DNA of 19,484 nt, taken from contig VDMD01000265.1 of NCBI GenBank assembly GCA_007026445.1, forward strand, positions 1 to 19,484, given 5' to 3'. The translations under genes and the position numbers were made by a program. Below the pieces are notes generated by a model, which ran no database searches, was not told where the DNA came from, and saw only the letters and a list, made by a program, of their open reading frames with translations. This document shows, piece by piece, positions 1 through 8,212 of the stretch; the first letter of the stretch is position 1, and the number at the start of each line of letters is the position of its first letter. Origin of the DNA: Schizophyllum amplum (taxonomy: Eukaryota > Basidiomycota > Agaricomycetes > Agaricales > Schizophyllaceae).

Positions 1-430
1 CAACGCCCCTTCACCCTCACCTCCTCCTCTTCACCCTCACCTCCTCCCCTTCACCCTCGCCGTCTGTCTCTCCCCCTCTCGCACAGTCCCTCCCTGCTTG
101 CGCAGTCCCTCGGCCTGCCCGTTTGCACAGTGCCCCCTCATCACAACGCACCTCATCCCGCGCCCCTCGCCGCCACGCCTCTCGTCGCCTACTCATCGCC
201 CCTCACACTCTCTCGCGCTCTCCCCTCCCTTCACCCTCACCGTCATCTCTCCCCCGCTTGCACAGTCCCTCCCCGCTTGCGCACCTCCCCCTCCCCGCCT
301 TGCACAGTCCCTCCCCGCTTGCGCAGTCCTCCCGCCTCGCAAAAACCCGCTGATCTCCCCTCGCCGTCTGTCCCTCCCGCTTGCACAGTCCCTCCCCGCT
401 TGCACAGTCCCTCCTCTCGTCGTCCCGAGC
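1..430. repeat. Pyrimidine-rich tandem-repeat block
   Basis: The + strand is almost entirely C and T with short imperfect repeats. One unit, TTCACCCTCACCTCCTCC, recurs near 10-50 with a partial copy near 228. A second unit of about 15-20 bp (CTTGCACAGTCCCTCCCCG and variants) recurs near 85-130, 255-340 and 383-415. Open frames on both strands here are Pro/Ser/Leu-rich by-products of the repeat and have no gene-like structure. It looks like subtelomeric or intergenic minisatellite DNA. Confidence is in the repeat itself, not in a function. Confidence 0.85.
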
Positions 431-840
431 ACGAAGGATATCATCAAGCAGCGAGAGAGGAGGGGGAGGAGGGAGGGAGGAGGGAGGAGGGAGGAAGTCT
501 GAGAGGGCAGGGGGAGGAGGAGGACAACGACGGAGGATATACAGAGGACAAAGCAGAAAGAGACAGAGGAGGGTGGCTCGCTAGGATTTTGCCCAGGGAG
601 GAGGGAGGAGGGAGTCTGAGAGGGCAGGGGGAGGAGGGGGCTCGCTAGGGCTCGCCAGGAGGGAGGAGGGAGGAGGGAGGAGGGAGGAGGGAGGAGGGAG
701 GAGGAGGAGGAGGGAGGGAGGAGGGAGGGAGGAGGGAGGAGGAGGAGGGAGGAGGGAGGAGGGGGAGGGAGGAGGGAGGAGGAGGAGGAGGAGGGAGGGA
801 GGGAGGAGGAGGAGGGGAGGGGGAGGAGGAGGAAGGGAGG
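431..840. repeat. Purine-rich GGA/GGGAGGA satellite block
   Basis: The + strand switches abruptly from pyrimidine to purine. 660-835 is nearly pure (GGGAGGA)n/(GGA)n. A longer repeat, GTCTGAGAGGGCAGGGGGAGG, occurs near 497 and again near 614. Dense GG and GGG runs could form G-quadruplex or triplex structures on this strand (inference from composition). The long minus-strand frame of about 294 codons across the block is a Leu/Pro/Ser homopolymer-like translation of the repeat and is not called as a gene. Confidence 0.85.
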
Positions 841-877
841 CAAGCGAGACGTCGTCCAAAGGCAAGCGAGACGTCGT
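839..877. repeat. Two-copy direct repeat (GGCAAGCGAGACGTCGT)
   Basis: The 17-bp sequence GGCAAGCGAGACGTCGT occurs at 839-855 and again at 861-877, a 22-bp period. It lies at the right edge of the GGA satellite and contains the palindrome GACGTC, a CRE-like core. No function can be assigned. Confidence 0.85.
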
Positions 878-982
878 TCCGCACTGTCTTTTGTCCCATA
901 TCCGCACCAGAAAGGCGCGCCTTCCCGTTCCTGCTCATGAAGACTGTCACAATCGCGCCGCCTGAGTACACCGTCAGATGAA

Positions 983-1037
983 TGAACGACGTAAAGCCGA
1001 TGAACGACGTAAAGCCGAATGAACGACGTAAAGCCGG
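983..1037. repeat. Three-copy 18-bp direct repeat
   Basis: TGAACGACGTAAAGCCG plus one base occurs at 983-1000, 1001-1018 and 1020-1037, with one extra base before the third copy. Each unit carries an ACGT core (CGACGT), which could be a bZIP-type site, but this is only a resemblance. A TATATAA sequence lies about 105 bp downstream, near 1143. No recognisable gene follows it. Confidence 0.9.
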
Positions 1038-1039
1038 AG

Positions 1040-3087
1040 GAAGACGCACCTACGCGTGACGACGCGGACGCGGCCAACTACTCAACCCTGTCCGGCGAAT
1101 ACAGCTCTCTACAACAAGCAGGTCTCGTAACCGAGCGCCTGTTATATAAGCGTCCCGAGATCCACAAATGGTGTGTATAAGGATAATATCCCTTTGGTCT
1201 GCAAGGAGCACATACCCAATCATTCACATGAGGCGTCACGGAAGACGCGAAAAGGCCATGATCTGAGCTGCTTCGCGTGTTGCTGGGTATGCAGAGCCGC
1301 GAGGAGAAGCAAAAGGAGGTGCTTGAGCAAAGGACTGGTATTCTTCGTCTACGTATCGACAAAGGATAGATTGGGCCATCGTGTACTGCAAGCTAGCCTC
1401 GCTTCGCATGCCTGACCGATCGCGACGCCAAGGCCCGTCACATCGTCGAAGGAAGGGCAACTAGGGTGTAAGGACGTGTCAGGCAGGACATATGACGAGG
1501 AAGTCAGCACGCACCGTTGAGGTTGAGTTGACGCGCGTTGACCGATCATCCAACAGCCACGAGTTGCTTTCGAGACTCGCAGAGGAGAACAATGGATAGA
1601 CACCTCTTGCCTGCGTATGGATGGAGAATGGAGGGAGGTTATGGTGGGGGCCCAGTGCATGATCCAAAGCTGTGATCCAAAGTCGTTTTGCTTGTCGGCG
1701 CGATGGTGTAGACTGCGAGTACGCGAGGACGGGCCTATGTACATCACCGCTACGGCACATCAAGCTGTTGCAGGCTGGTTAGCGAGAGAAAGGAAGAAGA
1801 GTTGACCACGCACCGTCGTAACATGACTACCGAACTCCCGCGTGTCCCTTCTTCCTACGTTCAGCGAATAACCGCCCCGCCCTCAAGTGATGCCGATGGT
1901 GCCGCTTCTGCTGGAGTGACATGTAATAGTCCAGACGTTACCAGGAGGCGAGGACACGAAGGAACACGCATGCCATCTCAGGGAACAAGACCGTGGAAGC
2001 GAAGACCAAATTCCGATCCGGAGAACAATGACCATGTTGTGACCTGTTTGACGTCGGCTTGATCGGGCGGCGTGCTCGCCGCCTCAGCTTGCTTTGAACG
2101 CCCATCTCCGACGAAGTAGCTTCCCTGAGTTCCACCGCCTATGTTCAATCCTCCGCCCGCCGCGAGGAGAGTAAGTACGACTGCGTTGACAATGCCACGC
2201 CAGTCATCGGACCGCCGAGGACTCGGGCCCCGGCCGGCAAGCGCCCGCCGCGCCATGAAACTGGACACGGACGCCGCGAACGCCCCAAGTCTCTGTCGTC
2301 TTCAAGCGCGCCCATGCATGAGCGGGATGGCCGGTATGGAATACGAGGGTCTGTACCGTGACATACATACCAGCGCAGGCTTCGTTCGCGACGTCGCAAC
2401 CGCACTAGACTGTTGGCTGAATTGAACCGCGTATTCGCACGCACTCCGTTGCTCGCGGCATGATCCCGTACACCGCTCGCCGCGGAGAGCATCGTGTACA
2501 GTACTTTTACAAACAGTTCGCACAACGCGCGAGCAGTCATTGGCGCCGCGGGCTCCGCGGAATTCATTGTGCGTATGTTGCGTTCTTTCTTCGCCGCATC
2601 CACGCAGGCCCCGAGTTCATCAGCATCTGTCAATTCATCCTCAAGGCCGCCGCCGTTCGCTCCAGTTCATCCGCGTCGAGGTATCGAGGTCATGAACGAG
2701 CAAATACGCTCATCTGAACAAGGACGATCTCGTTCAGACAAAGACGACCTCGTCTGGCAGACCAGCAAACAAGCCGCTTCCATTTGACCAGCGTCAGTCG
2801 AGCCTCGAAAGCTTATAAGTACTCACAAGGGGCCGTCCGCGGACACATAGTCAGGTACGTACTCTATATACCCTGTTCTTCCCTGTTCAGTCGGACCCTT
2901 ATGTTCTCACCACATTTGTCCTCCGCAGCCCCCAAGAACGCTGCCTCATGGCGATTAGTATTACCCATGACCTTCGGGGACATGACCCATCACCTTCGTG
3001 GAGATGATGCGCGCCGCTCTAAATACTGAGGGTTCGCATTGACGCGCCATCTTCCCCTCCCCCCTATCCTCTTTTCTTCCGACCACC
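1040..3087. other. Region without a recognisable gene
   Basis: About 2 kb in which no frame gives a protein I recognise. Intron-like motifs occur on both strands, for example GTGCGTGGTC on the minus strand near 1813, resembling the donors of the membrane-protein genes further on, but no exon chain could be built from them. A plus-strand stretch at about 2464-2784 reads somewhat like a helical repeat (AVIGAAGSAEFIVRMLRSFF), but its frame is closed upstream by a stop at 2461. The opposite strand of the same stretch is also open. A decayed gene is possible. The last few hundred bases (TATATA near 2861, pyrimidine-rich 3048-3085) presumably include the P450 promoter. Confidence 0.5.
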
Positions 3088-5345
3088 ATGTCTTTCGCTC
3101 TCGACAACCTCAACCGGGTGGACATCGCGCTGGGCGCGCTCGGCGTTCTCGTCCTCGCCGCGTGGGCGACGCGCCAGAAGCAGTCGCTCCCGCTCCCGCC
3201 CGGCCCGCCTCCCAAGCCGCTCTTAGGCAACCTCCTCGACATGCCCAGCGAGCAGGAGTGGAAGACCTTCGCGCAATGGGGCGAGAAGTACGGTGCGTGT
3301 CCTATGTCCTCCAGCCCCCCCCCCCCCCCGCGCGCGCCTTCTCACAACTACTCGCTCCAGGCCGCATCTGCTCCATCTCCGTCTTCGGGCAGCCCATGAT
3401 CATCGTGAACTCGCCCCAGATCGCCGTCGACCTGCTCGAGAAGCGCAGCGCGATCTACTCGGACCGCCCCTGGATGGCGTTCGGCGGCGGCTTCGTCGGC
3501 TGGTCGCGCACGACCGTGCTCCTCCCCTACGGCCCCGGCCACCGCACGAGCCGCAAGTACATGCACCAGATCATCGGCACGCAGGCGCTGGTGCGCAAGT
3601 TCGACCACATCGAGGAGAGCGAGGTGCACGGGTTCCTGCGCAACCTGATGAAGACGCCGGACGACTTTGCGGAGCATGTGCGCGAGTGCGTGGGCGGGAG
3701 GCCTTTTCTTTTTGTAGGCGATGGGAAACGAAGACTGACGTGTTTTTTTGGTTGATAATAGTATGACGGGAGGTATCATCCTGCGTATCTCGCATGGATA
3801 CCACGTCCAACCCTCTAACGATCCTTTTGTACTGCTCGCCAACGAGGCGACGGAGCAGTTCGCGAAGGCGACCGCGCCGGGCGGATTCCTGGCTAACCTC
3901 GTACCCCCTCGTGCGTTTATCCCCTTGCCTAATGATATTCACCACCGCTAATCATCATGACCCCTCCAGTCCTCCACGTCCCAGACTGGATTCCCGGCGC
4001 GGGATTCAAGTCGATCGGTCGCGCTTGGCGCGCGACGCTCGACCGCATGGCCGACTTTCCCTTTGAATTTGTCAAGTCTCAGCAGGCGGGTCTCGATTCT
4101 TCGCACGTCATTCGATTCTTCGCACGTCCTTCGACCCTTCGCACGTCCTTCGACCCTTCGCACGTCCTTCGACCCTTCGCACGTCCTTCGACCCTTCGCA
4201 CGCCATTCAACACAATACTCAAAGACCCGTTCTAGACCGCCGGCACCGCCGAGCCCTCATTCACGTCGAAGCTGCTCGAGGAACGGAAGCAGATCACGCC
4301 CGAGGAGGAGTACGACATCAAGTGGTCCGCCGCGTCCTTGTACTCTGGTACGCCGCTGAGATTTCTCTCGCCGTCTCTTGTCCCCGCCCTTGCTTGTCCC
4401 CGCCCTTGCTTCTTGTCCCCTCCGCCGTCTCTTGTCCCCGCCCCTGCTGACTGAAATCCCATACCCCAGGCGGCGCGGACACGACGGTCTCCGCCATCCA
4501 CGCCTTCTTCCGCTACATGGCGATGAACCCCGCGGTGCAGGCCCGCGCGCAGGCCGAGCTCGACGCCGTCGTCGGCCCCGACCGGCTCCCCACCTCCGAC
4601 GACCGCGCGCACCTGCCGTACGTGAACGCCGTCGCGCTCGAGACCCTGCGCTCGCACAACGTCGCGCCGACGGGCGTCCCGCACCGCGTCACCGAGGACG
4701 ACGTGTATGAGGGGTACTTCATCCCGAGGGGCGCGCTGGTCGTGGCGAATTTGTGGTATGTGGGCCAGGGGGGGTTGGTGGTGATGAGGAGGGTGTGCTG
4801 ACGACCGCCGGAGGTTCATGCTGCACGACGAGCGGACGTATTCGCGCCCGATGGAGTTCCGGCCAGAGCGGTTCCTCGCGTCGGAGGGCCACGAGCCGGA
4901 GCGTGACCCGCGGACGATGGTCTTTGGTTTCGGTGCGTACATGCGTGTTTGTTTTCATCAGTGAGTGATATGCTGATCGGTGCTGCTCACAGGCCGCCGC
5001 ATCTGCCCAGGTACGTATCCTCCACCGGAATGCCTCTATATCGTACTCACTCTTCATCATCAGGCAAGGAGCTCGCCGACGTCTCACTCTTCCTCGCCGT
5101 CGCGTCCATCCTCTCCGTCTTCAACGTCAGCAAGTACAAGGAGAACGGCATCGAGGTCACTCCCATCGAGGACCAGACGTCCGGGACTATCAGGTAAGTC
5201 TGTCTTCCCGCACACATACCGCCTCCCTCTGTTTTCTTGCACGCACGCTGAGCTTTCTTGCAGCCACCCCGTCCCCTTCAAGTGCGCGATCCAGCCCAGG
5301 TCCGACAAGGCCGCCCTTCTCATCCAAGGAGATGTATACGCGTAA
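3088..5345 (+). CDS. Cytochrome P450 monooxygenase (microsomal, class II type)
   Basis: Heme-thiolate monooxygenase, expected in the ER membrane and fed by P450 reductase; the substrate is unknown. My model has ten exons: 3088-3292, 3361-3685, 3762-3910, 3970-4106, 4236-4347, 4470-4755, 4814-4932, 4993-5010, 5064-5193, 5264-5345. All junctions are GT-AG with matching phases and give 520 residues, normal for the family. Visible landmarks: an N-terminal membrane anchor (about 11-28), a proline hinge PLPPGPPPKP (35-44), the I-helix oxygen-binding motif GGADTT (310-315), the ExxR pair E367/R370 in ETLR, PERF (422-425), and the heme loop FGFGRRICPG (442-451) with Cys449 as ligand. It resembles the large basidiomycete group often annotated as O-methylsterigmatocystin-oxidoreductase-like; this is from memory, not a search. 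Intron 4 is uncertain: the insert 4089-4235 keeps the frame but ends in TAG, and the donor at 4107 is a poor match. If it is not spliced out, the gene is broken at that stop. Confidence 0.9.
3315..3329 (+). repeat. Poly-C run in P450 intron 1
   Basis: Fifteen consecutive C residues inside the 68-bp first intron of the P450 gene, followed by CG-alternating bases. Its length is likely to vary between strains or be miscounted by sequencing. It lies between donor and acceptor, so it should not alter the protein. Confidence 0.95.
4094..4207 (+). repeat. 19-bp minisatellite, six copies, in P450 intron 4
   Basis: Six head-to-tail 19-bp units of consensus CGACCCTTCGCACGTCCTT start at 4094, 4113, 4132, 4151, 4170 and 4189. 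Units 3-5 are identical; units 1, 2 and 6 are variants. Nineteen is not a multiple of three, yet the whole block from 4089 to 4235 is 147 bp, so the flanking reading frame is kept until a TAG at 4233. Each unit contains a CACGTC whose GT could act as a splice donor. Confidence 0.93.
4377..4447 (+). repeat. CTTGTCCCCGCCC repeat in P450 intron 5
   Basis: Intron 5 (4348-4469) has about four imperfect copies of CTTGTCCCCGCCCTTG separated by CTTCT- or CGCCGTCT-type spacers. At 122 bp it is about twice the length of most introns in this gene, and the repeat accounts for the excess. The pyrimidine-rich content would also serve as a long polypyrimidine tract before the CAG acceptor at 4467-4469. Confidence 0.8.
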
Positions 5346-6002
5346 CGCGTCTTCACTGTTCCATCCCCGTTTACCGCGGGCTTGTACCTCCCCGTATACC
5401 GCTATACTGACCCGCGCAGCAAAAGGATTCTGTCTCTACCCATTTGTATATTCATAGACTACCAGCCCTATATCAGGCGCATTCTTTCTCCATTGTCCAG
5501 CCTGCTGGTCCAAGAACTGAGCAAGTGCGTCCTTGAGTGCGTCCACAGCTGGTGCTCAATTGATTGCGCGACGCCCGGCGAGCTTCAGAGCTGTTATCAG
5601 CCGTCGTGCAGTCTTGGTCTGGCCGTGTACGTCTGTCGTGTTGGATAAGCGGCGGCAGTGCTCTTAGGGTTAGGGTTAGAAGCGCTTGGACCTCGCTGAA
5701 TCAAGAACAATAAAGGTCACGTGGGTCCTTTTGATGATCGACCAGGGCGGCTTTGCTGACTTGCTTCCTGCTTCCATTGCCATCTTGGTCATAACGCGTC
5801 TCGTCCAGCCTTCGCGCTTTCGTCAAGACTACCATGTATGTACAGCAACCTCGCAATGATATATGCCCGTACTTTGAGCACGAGCAACGACGCCGCTAAT
5901 CTTCGAGTGGTCAATGCTTCCGACTTCGACAACCTCAGGTGGTCAACTTGTTTTTCTCTGAGTATTTAGATATTCGACCTCAGGATAACATGCTAAGACC
6001 TG
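5346..6002. other. Intergenic region downstream of the P450
   Basis: No coding sequence recognised. The P450 3' UTR must lie at the left end, but no clear AATAAA was found. 5664-5679 holds telomere-like repeats, and a CACGTG E-box (bHLH/Cbf1-type core) lies at 5718-5723. From about 5833 intron-like donors and acceptors appear that may be 5' parts of the decayed gene that follows, but no frame could be followed through them. Confidence 0.5.
5664..5679 (+). repeat. Interstitial telomere-like tract (TTAGGG)
   Basis: The sequence is TTAGGGTTAGGGTTAG, two and two-thirds units of the telomere repeat used by basidiomycetes. It is isolated in GC-rich intergenic DNA between the P450 gene and the decayed gene downstream. 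It could be a scar of repaired DNA, a telobox-like protein-binding site, or chance. Confidence 0.85.
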
Positions 6003-7050
6003 TACTGTATAGCGCCTCTGAAGCCATACGGTGCGTGCCTACATCCGTCGTCCTTGACTCGTCTGACTTACTCATGGCAGCAAGTTCTCGCGAACCACAA
6101 TTCCAGACAGCGTATGGCGACGAGGTGCACTCCTATTCATCATTCCCATATGCTCGTCTTTGGCCTGGCCTCTCGACGCCCACATACGGAACGCATCTGA
6201 CGTGGTAGCCCTTCCTTCGCCCTGCGCGATGAGCAGACGCAGTCCCTCTACGCGACCGCCTTCATAGCCTGCAAGTCCATCTCTCAGAAGACGATCTTTG
6301 CCGTGCGTGCTCGCATTCGAGCTGTAATCCCGGGCTTACGCGGATATATTTGTACGTGTCAGAGTCATATTCATGTCGAAGCTGAGCGGGCGTTGTCAGT
6401 CGGCAGTTCCGGCCTCCGTTATGCGAAATGCAGCCCCAGTTCTTCGACGCGAGCGTGGCTTGCGTACCGAACTGCTTCCGTACCAGCTTTATGAACCACT
6501 GCTCGCCTTCGTGACTCTTCCTCAGTCTCTGTACTCAAACCCATCTTACTCTCGAAAAGGTGAGCTCCATCTTTCATGGTTAAATATAACCATATAACCT
6601 GTGAGCGGGACGACGGAGTAGCTGACGCTATCGAACAGGCGCTACTGGTGGTGATCGGTAGCAACAGACGGTGGTTACTACAACAGCGAGACACCGGCAA
6701 CATCGACCTGACAGATGTAGACGATATTCAAGGCGTGACTGTTTGTGCGTACAAACCGCATATCTTTTATTCTCCGGCGAAAACTCACGCATGCGCCAGC
6801 AGATTTTCCTTGTGTTTATGGCCTGATCCCAACCTACGCGTCCGCTGCCAGACGATCATCGAGATGGCGCATGTCGTTGATTCGGTGAGGGACGATACGG
6901 TCATACGTTATCTGTGGACGTCGTGGCAGTTGACAGGCGACTTTACAATTCATTCTGTTCACAAGAAAGCACGACCGACCTGGAAAGCGGACGCCGGACG
7001 CTCACTCGAATCCTCGGCGGCGCGCACGAACTGGCCGTGTAATTTCATTA
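6003..7050 (+). pseudogene. Decayed multi-exon gene, identity unknown
   Basis: Several well-formed introns lie in series: 6031-6080, 6303-6362 (60 bp), 6560-6621 (62 bp) and 6745-6802 (58 bp), with GTGCGT or GTGAGC donors and AG acceptors. Exons about 6364-6559 and 6622-6744 join in phase (codon G+CT) and give protein-like sequence such as RTELLPYQLYEPLLAF and ADAIEQALLVVIGS, then GNIDLTDVDDIQ. The exon 6081-6302 is open in one frame except for a TGA at 6198-6200, and its 3' part reads QSLYATAFIACKSISQKTIF; it does not connect in phase to the next exon. After the last intron, coherent sequence (IIEMAHVVDSVRDDTVIRYL) sits in a different frame, which implies a shift near 6851. The intron pattern with at least one stop and one or two frame changes fits a pseudogene. 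I do not recognise the family. A living gene with exons I mis-assigned is the alternative. Confidence 0.45.
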
Positions 7051-8212
7051 TACGATCCCCGCAAGCCGCTAAGTCTTATCCGTGCGGACATGATCCTGAC
7101 CTGTGCCCCAGACCCTGCATCCCGCACACAGACATGCAGCTTGTGACGTGCTTCTTTACACACGCCCACCATCGTTCCTCGAGACTCTCTGGCTGCGTAC
7201 AGACGCACTGTTCGTGCACTCATCCCTCTGCAACCTCCTGCCGCGCGTCAAGGTTGACTTGGATCTCTTCCATATGATACCATATCCGGCTGGGAAGATG
7301 CTGCCGCTCTGAGACATTGATAGCAAGTTTATCGGATGTGACGCGCGTGCGCAGAATTGCCCCCGCGAAGCCTTTCTTTTGCCTCCGTTCACGCGAACAT
7401 TCGATATTGGCAGCGTCCTGACGGTACGAGGCAGGTGCGTGTATCTCGAATGCGGAAGGCGTCGTCTGACATCGATTGCTAGCCGCAGAAGAAGATATGA
7501 GAAGGGCCCAGGTCGATGTCGGCAATCGATAGCCGTGCGATGTACGTGAGGGTGGGCACGGGCCACAAGCGAGGCTTCGCGGACAGCGAGATCAGCGATG
7601 TGAAGTGACTGTGCCGTGAAGGCAAGCGGAGGCAGACACAGATCTGAGATCGGGCGTCTCGTGACATGCACGAGTCTCTGGTGCGTTCGTATTCAGGTTC
7701 GTCGTATTTCTATACTTTACAGCTACCAGAGTCCTGCATCTGCGCGGAATTCCTCAGAACGTATGCGGGGCAGGCATTGAGAAAGTGCTAGGCAGACGGG
7801 GTGTGGGTGCGGGAGCGCGTCTCGCGCACAGCCATGGCGTGCGAGCGGGCGCGTCATGAGGGCTGAGAGGATGCCGGAATGTGTATATGAGCCACGGACA
7901 GTATGTAATCTTGCGCCTATCGTGCAGGAGCTTTCTGACGCGGCGAACCTACAGCGAACGAAGCGGACCCGCGCACTCACGGTCTGTAGGCATCTGCACC
8001 TTTTCACACACCTGACAGGCGAAATGTACACAACAGTGAGAGAAGATGGCTGCCGAAATACAGTGAGAAGATGGCGCGCTCTCGGCAGGCTGCTTCGCAA
8101 GGCGATTCCGACAGTTATTATCTGCCCGGCGAAGACTGACCAACTCTTTTCCCAACGTCCCCCAGCTCTATTGATACACTGAGCGCGGAGCCTTCCACGA
8201 CGAACGACAGCT
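7051..8212. other. Intergenic region, no gene recognised
   Basis: Open frames of 60-170 codons exist on both strands but none shows a motif, membrane-segment pattern or exon chain that I can support. The left part may contain further remains of the decayed gene that ends near 7050. The right part must include the promoter and 5' UTR of the methyltransferase gene; ACAGTGAGAGAAGATGGC-like sequence is imperfectly repeated near 8033-8075. No convincing TATA box stands out. Confidence 0.4.

Noticed and set aside
193..1077. Long minus-strand frame of 294 codons
   Set aside because: Its translation is mostly Leu/Pro/Ser runs produced by the GGA and CTCC repeats; there is no domain, intron structure or composition typical of a gene.
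1800..1850. Possible third copy of the membrane-protein gene on the minus strand
   Set aside because: A GTGCGTGGTC donor and a following CAACAG acceptor resemble those of copies A and B, but the adjacent sequence does not translate to the family in any frame I tried.
2464..2784. Armadillo-like helical repeat fragment (AVIGAAGSAEFIVRMLRSFF)
   Set aside because: Only one short stretch looks repeat-like, the upstream frame is stopped at 2461, and the opposite strand is equally open.
3348..3842. Minus-strand frame of 164 codons opposite P450 exons 2 and 3
   Set aside because: It is a shadow of high-GC codons in the P450 gene, whose exon phases and motifs are clear on the + strand.
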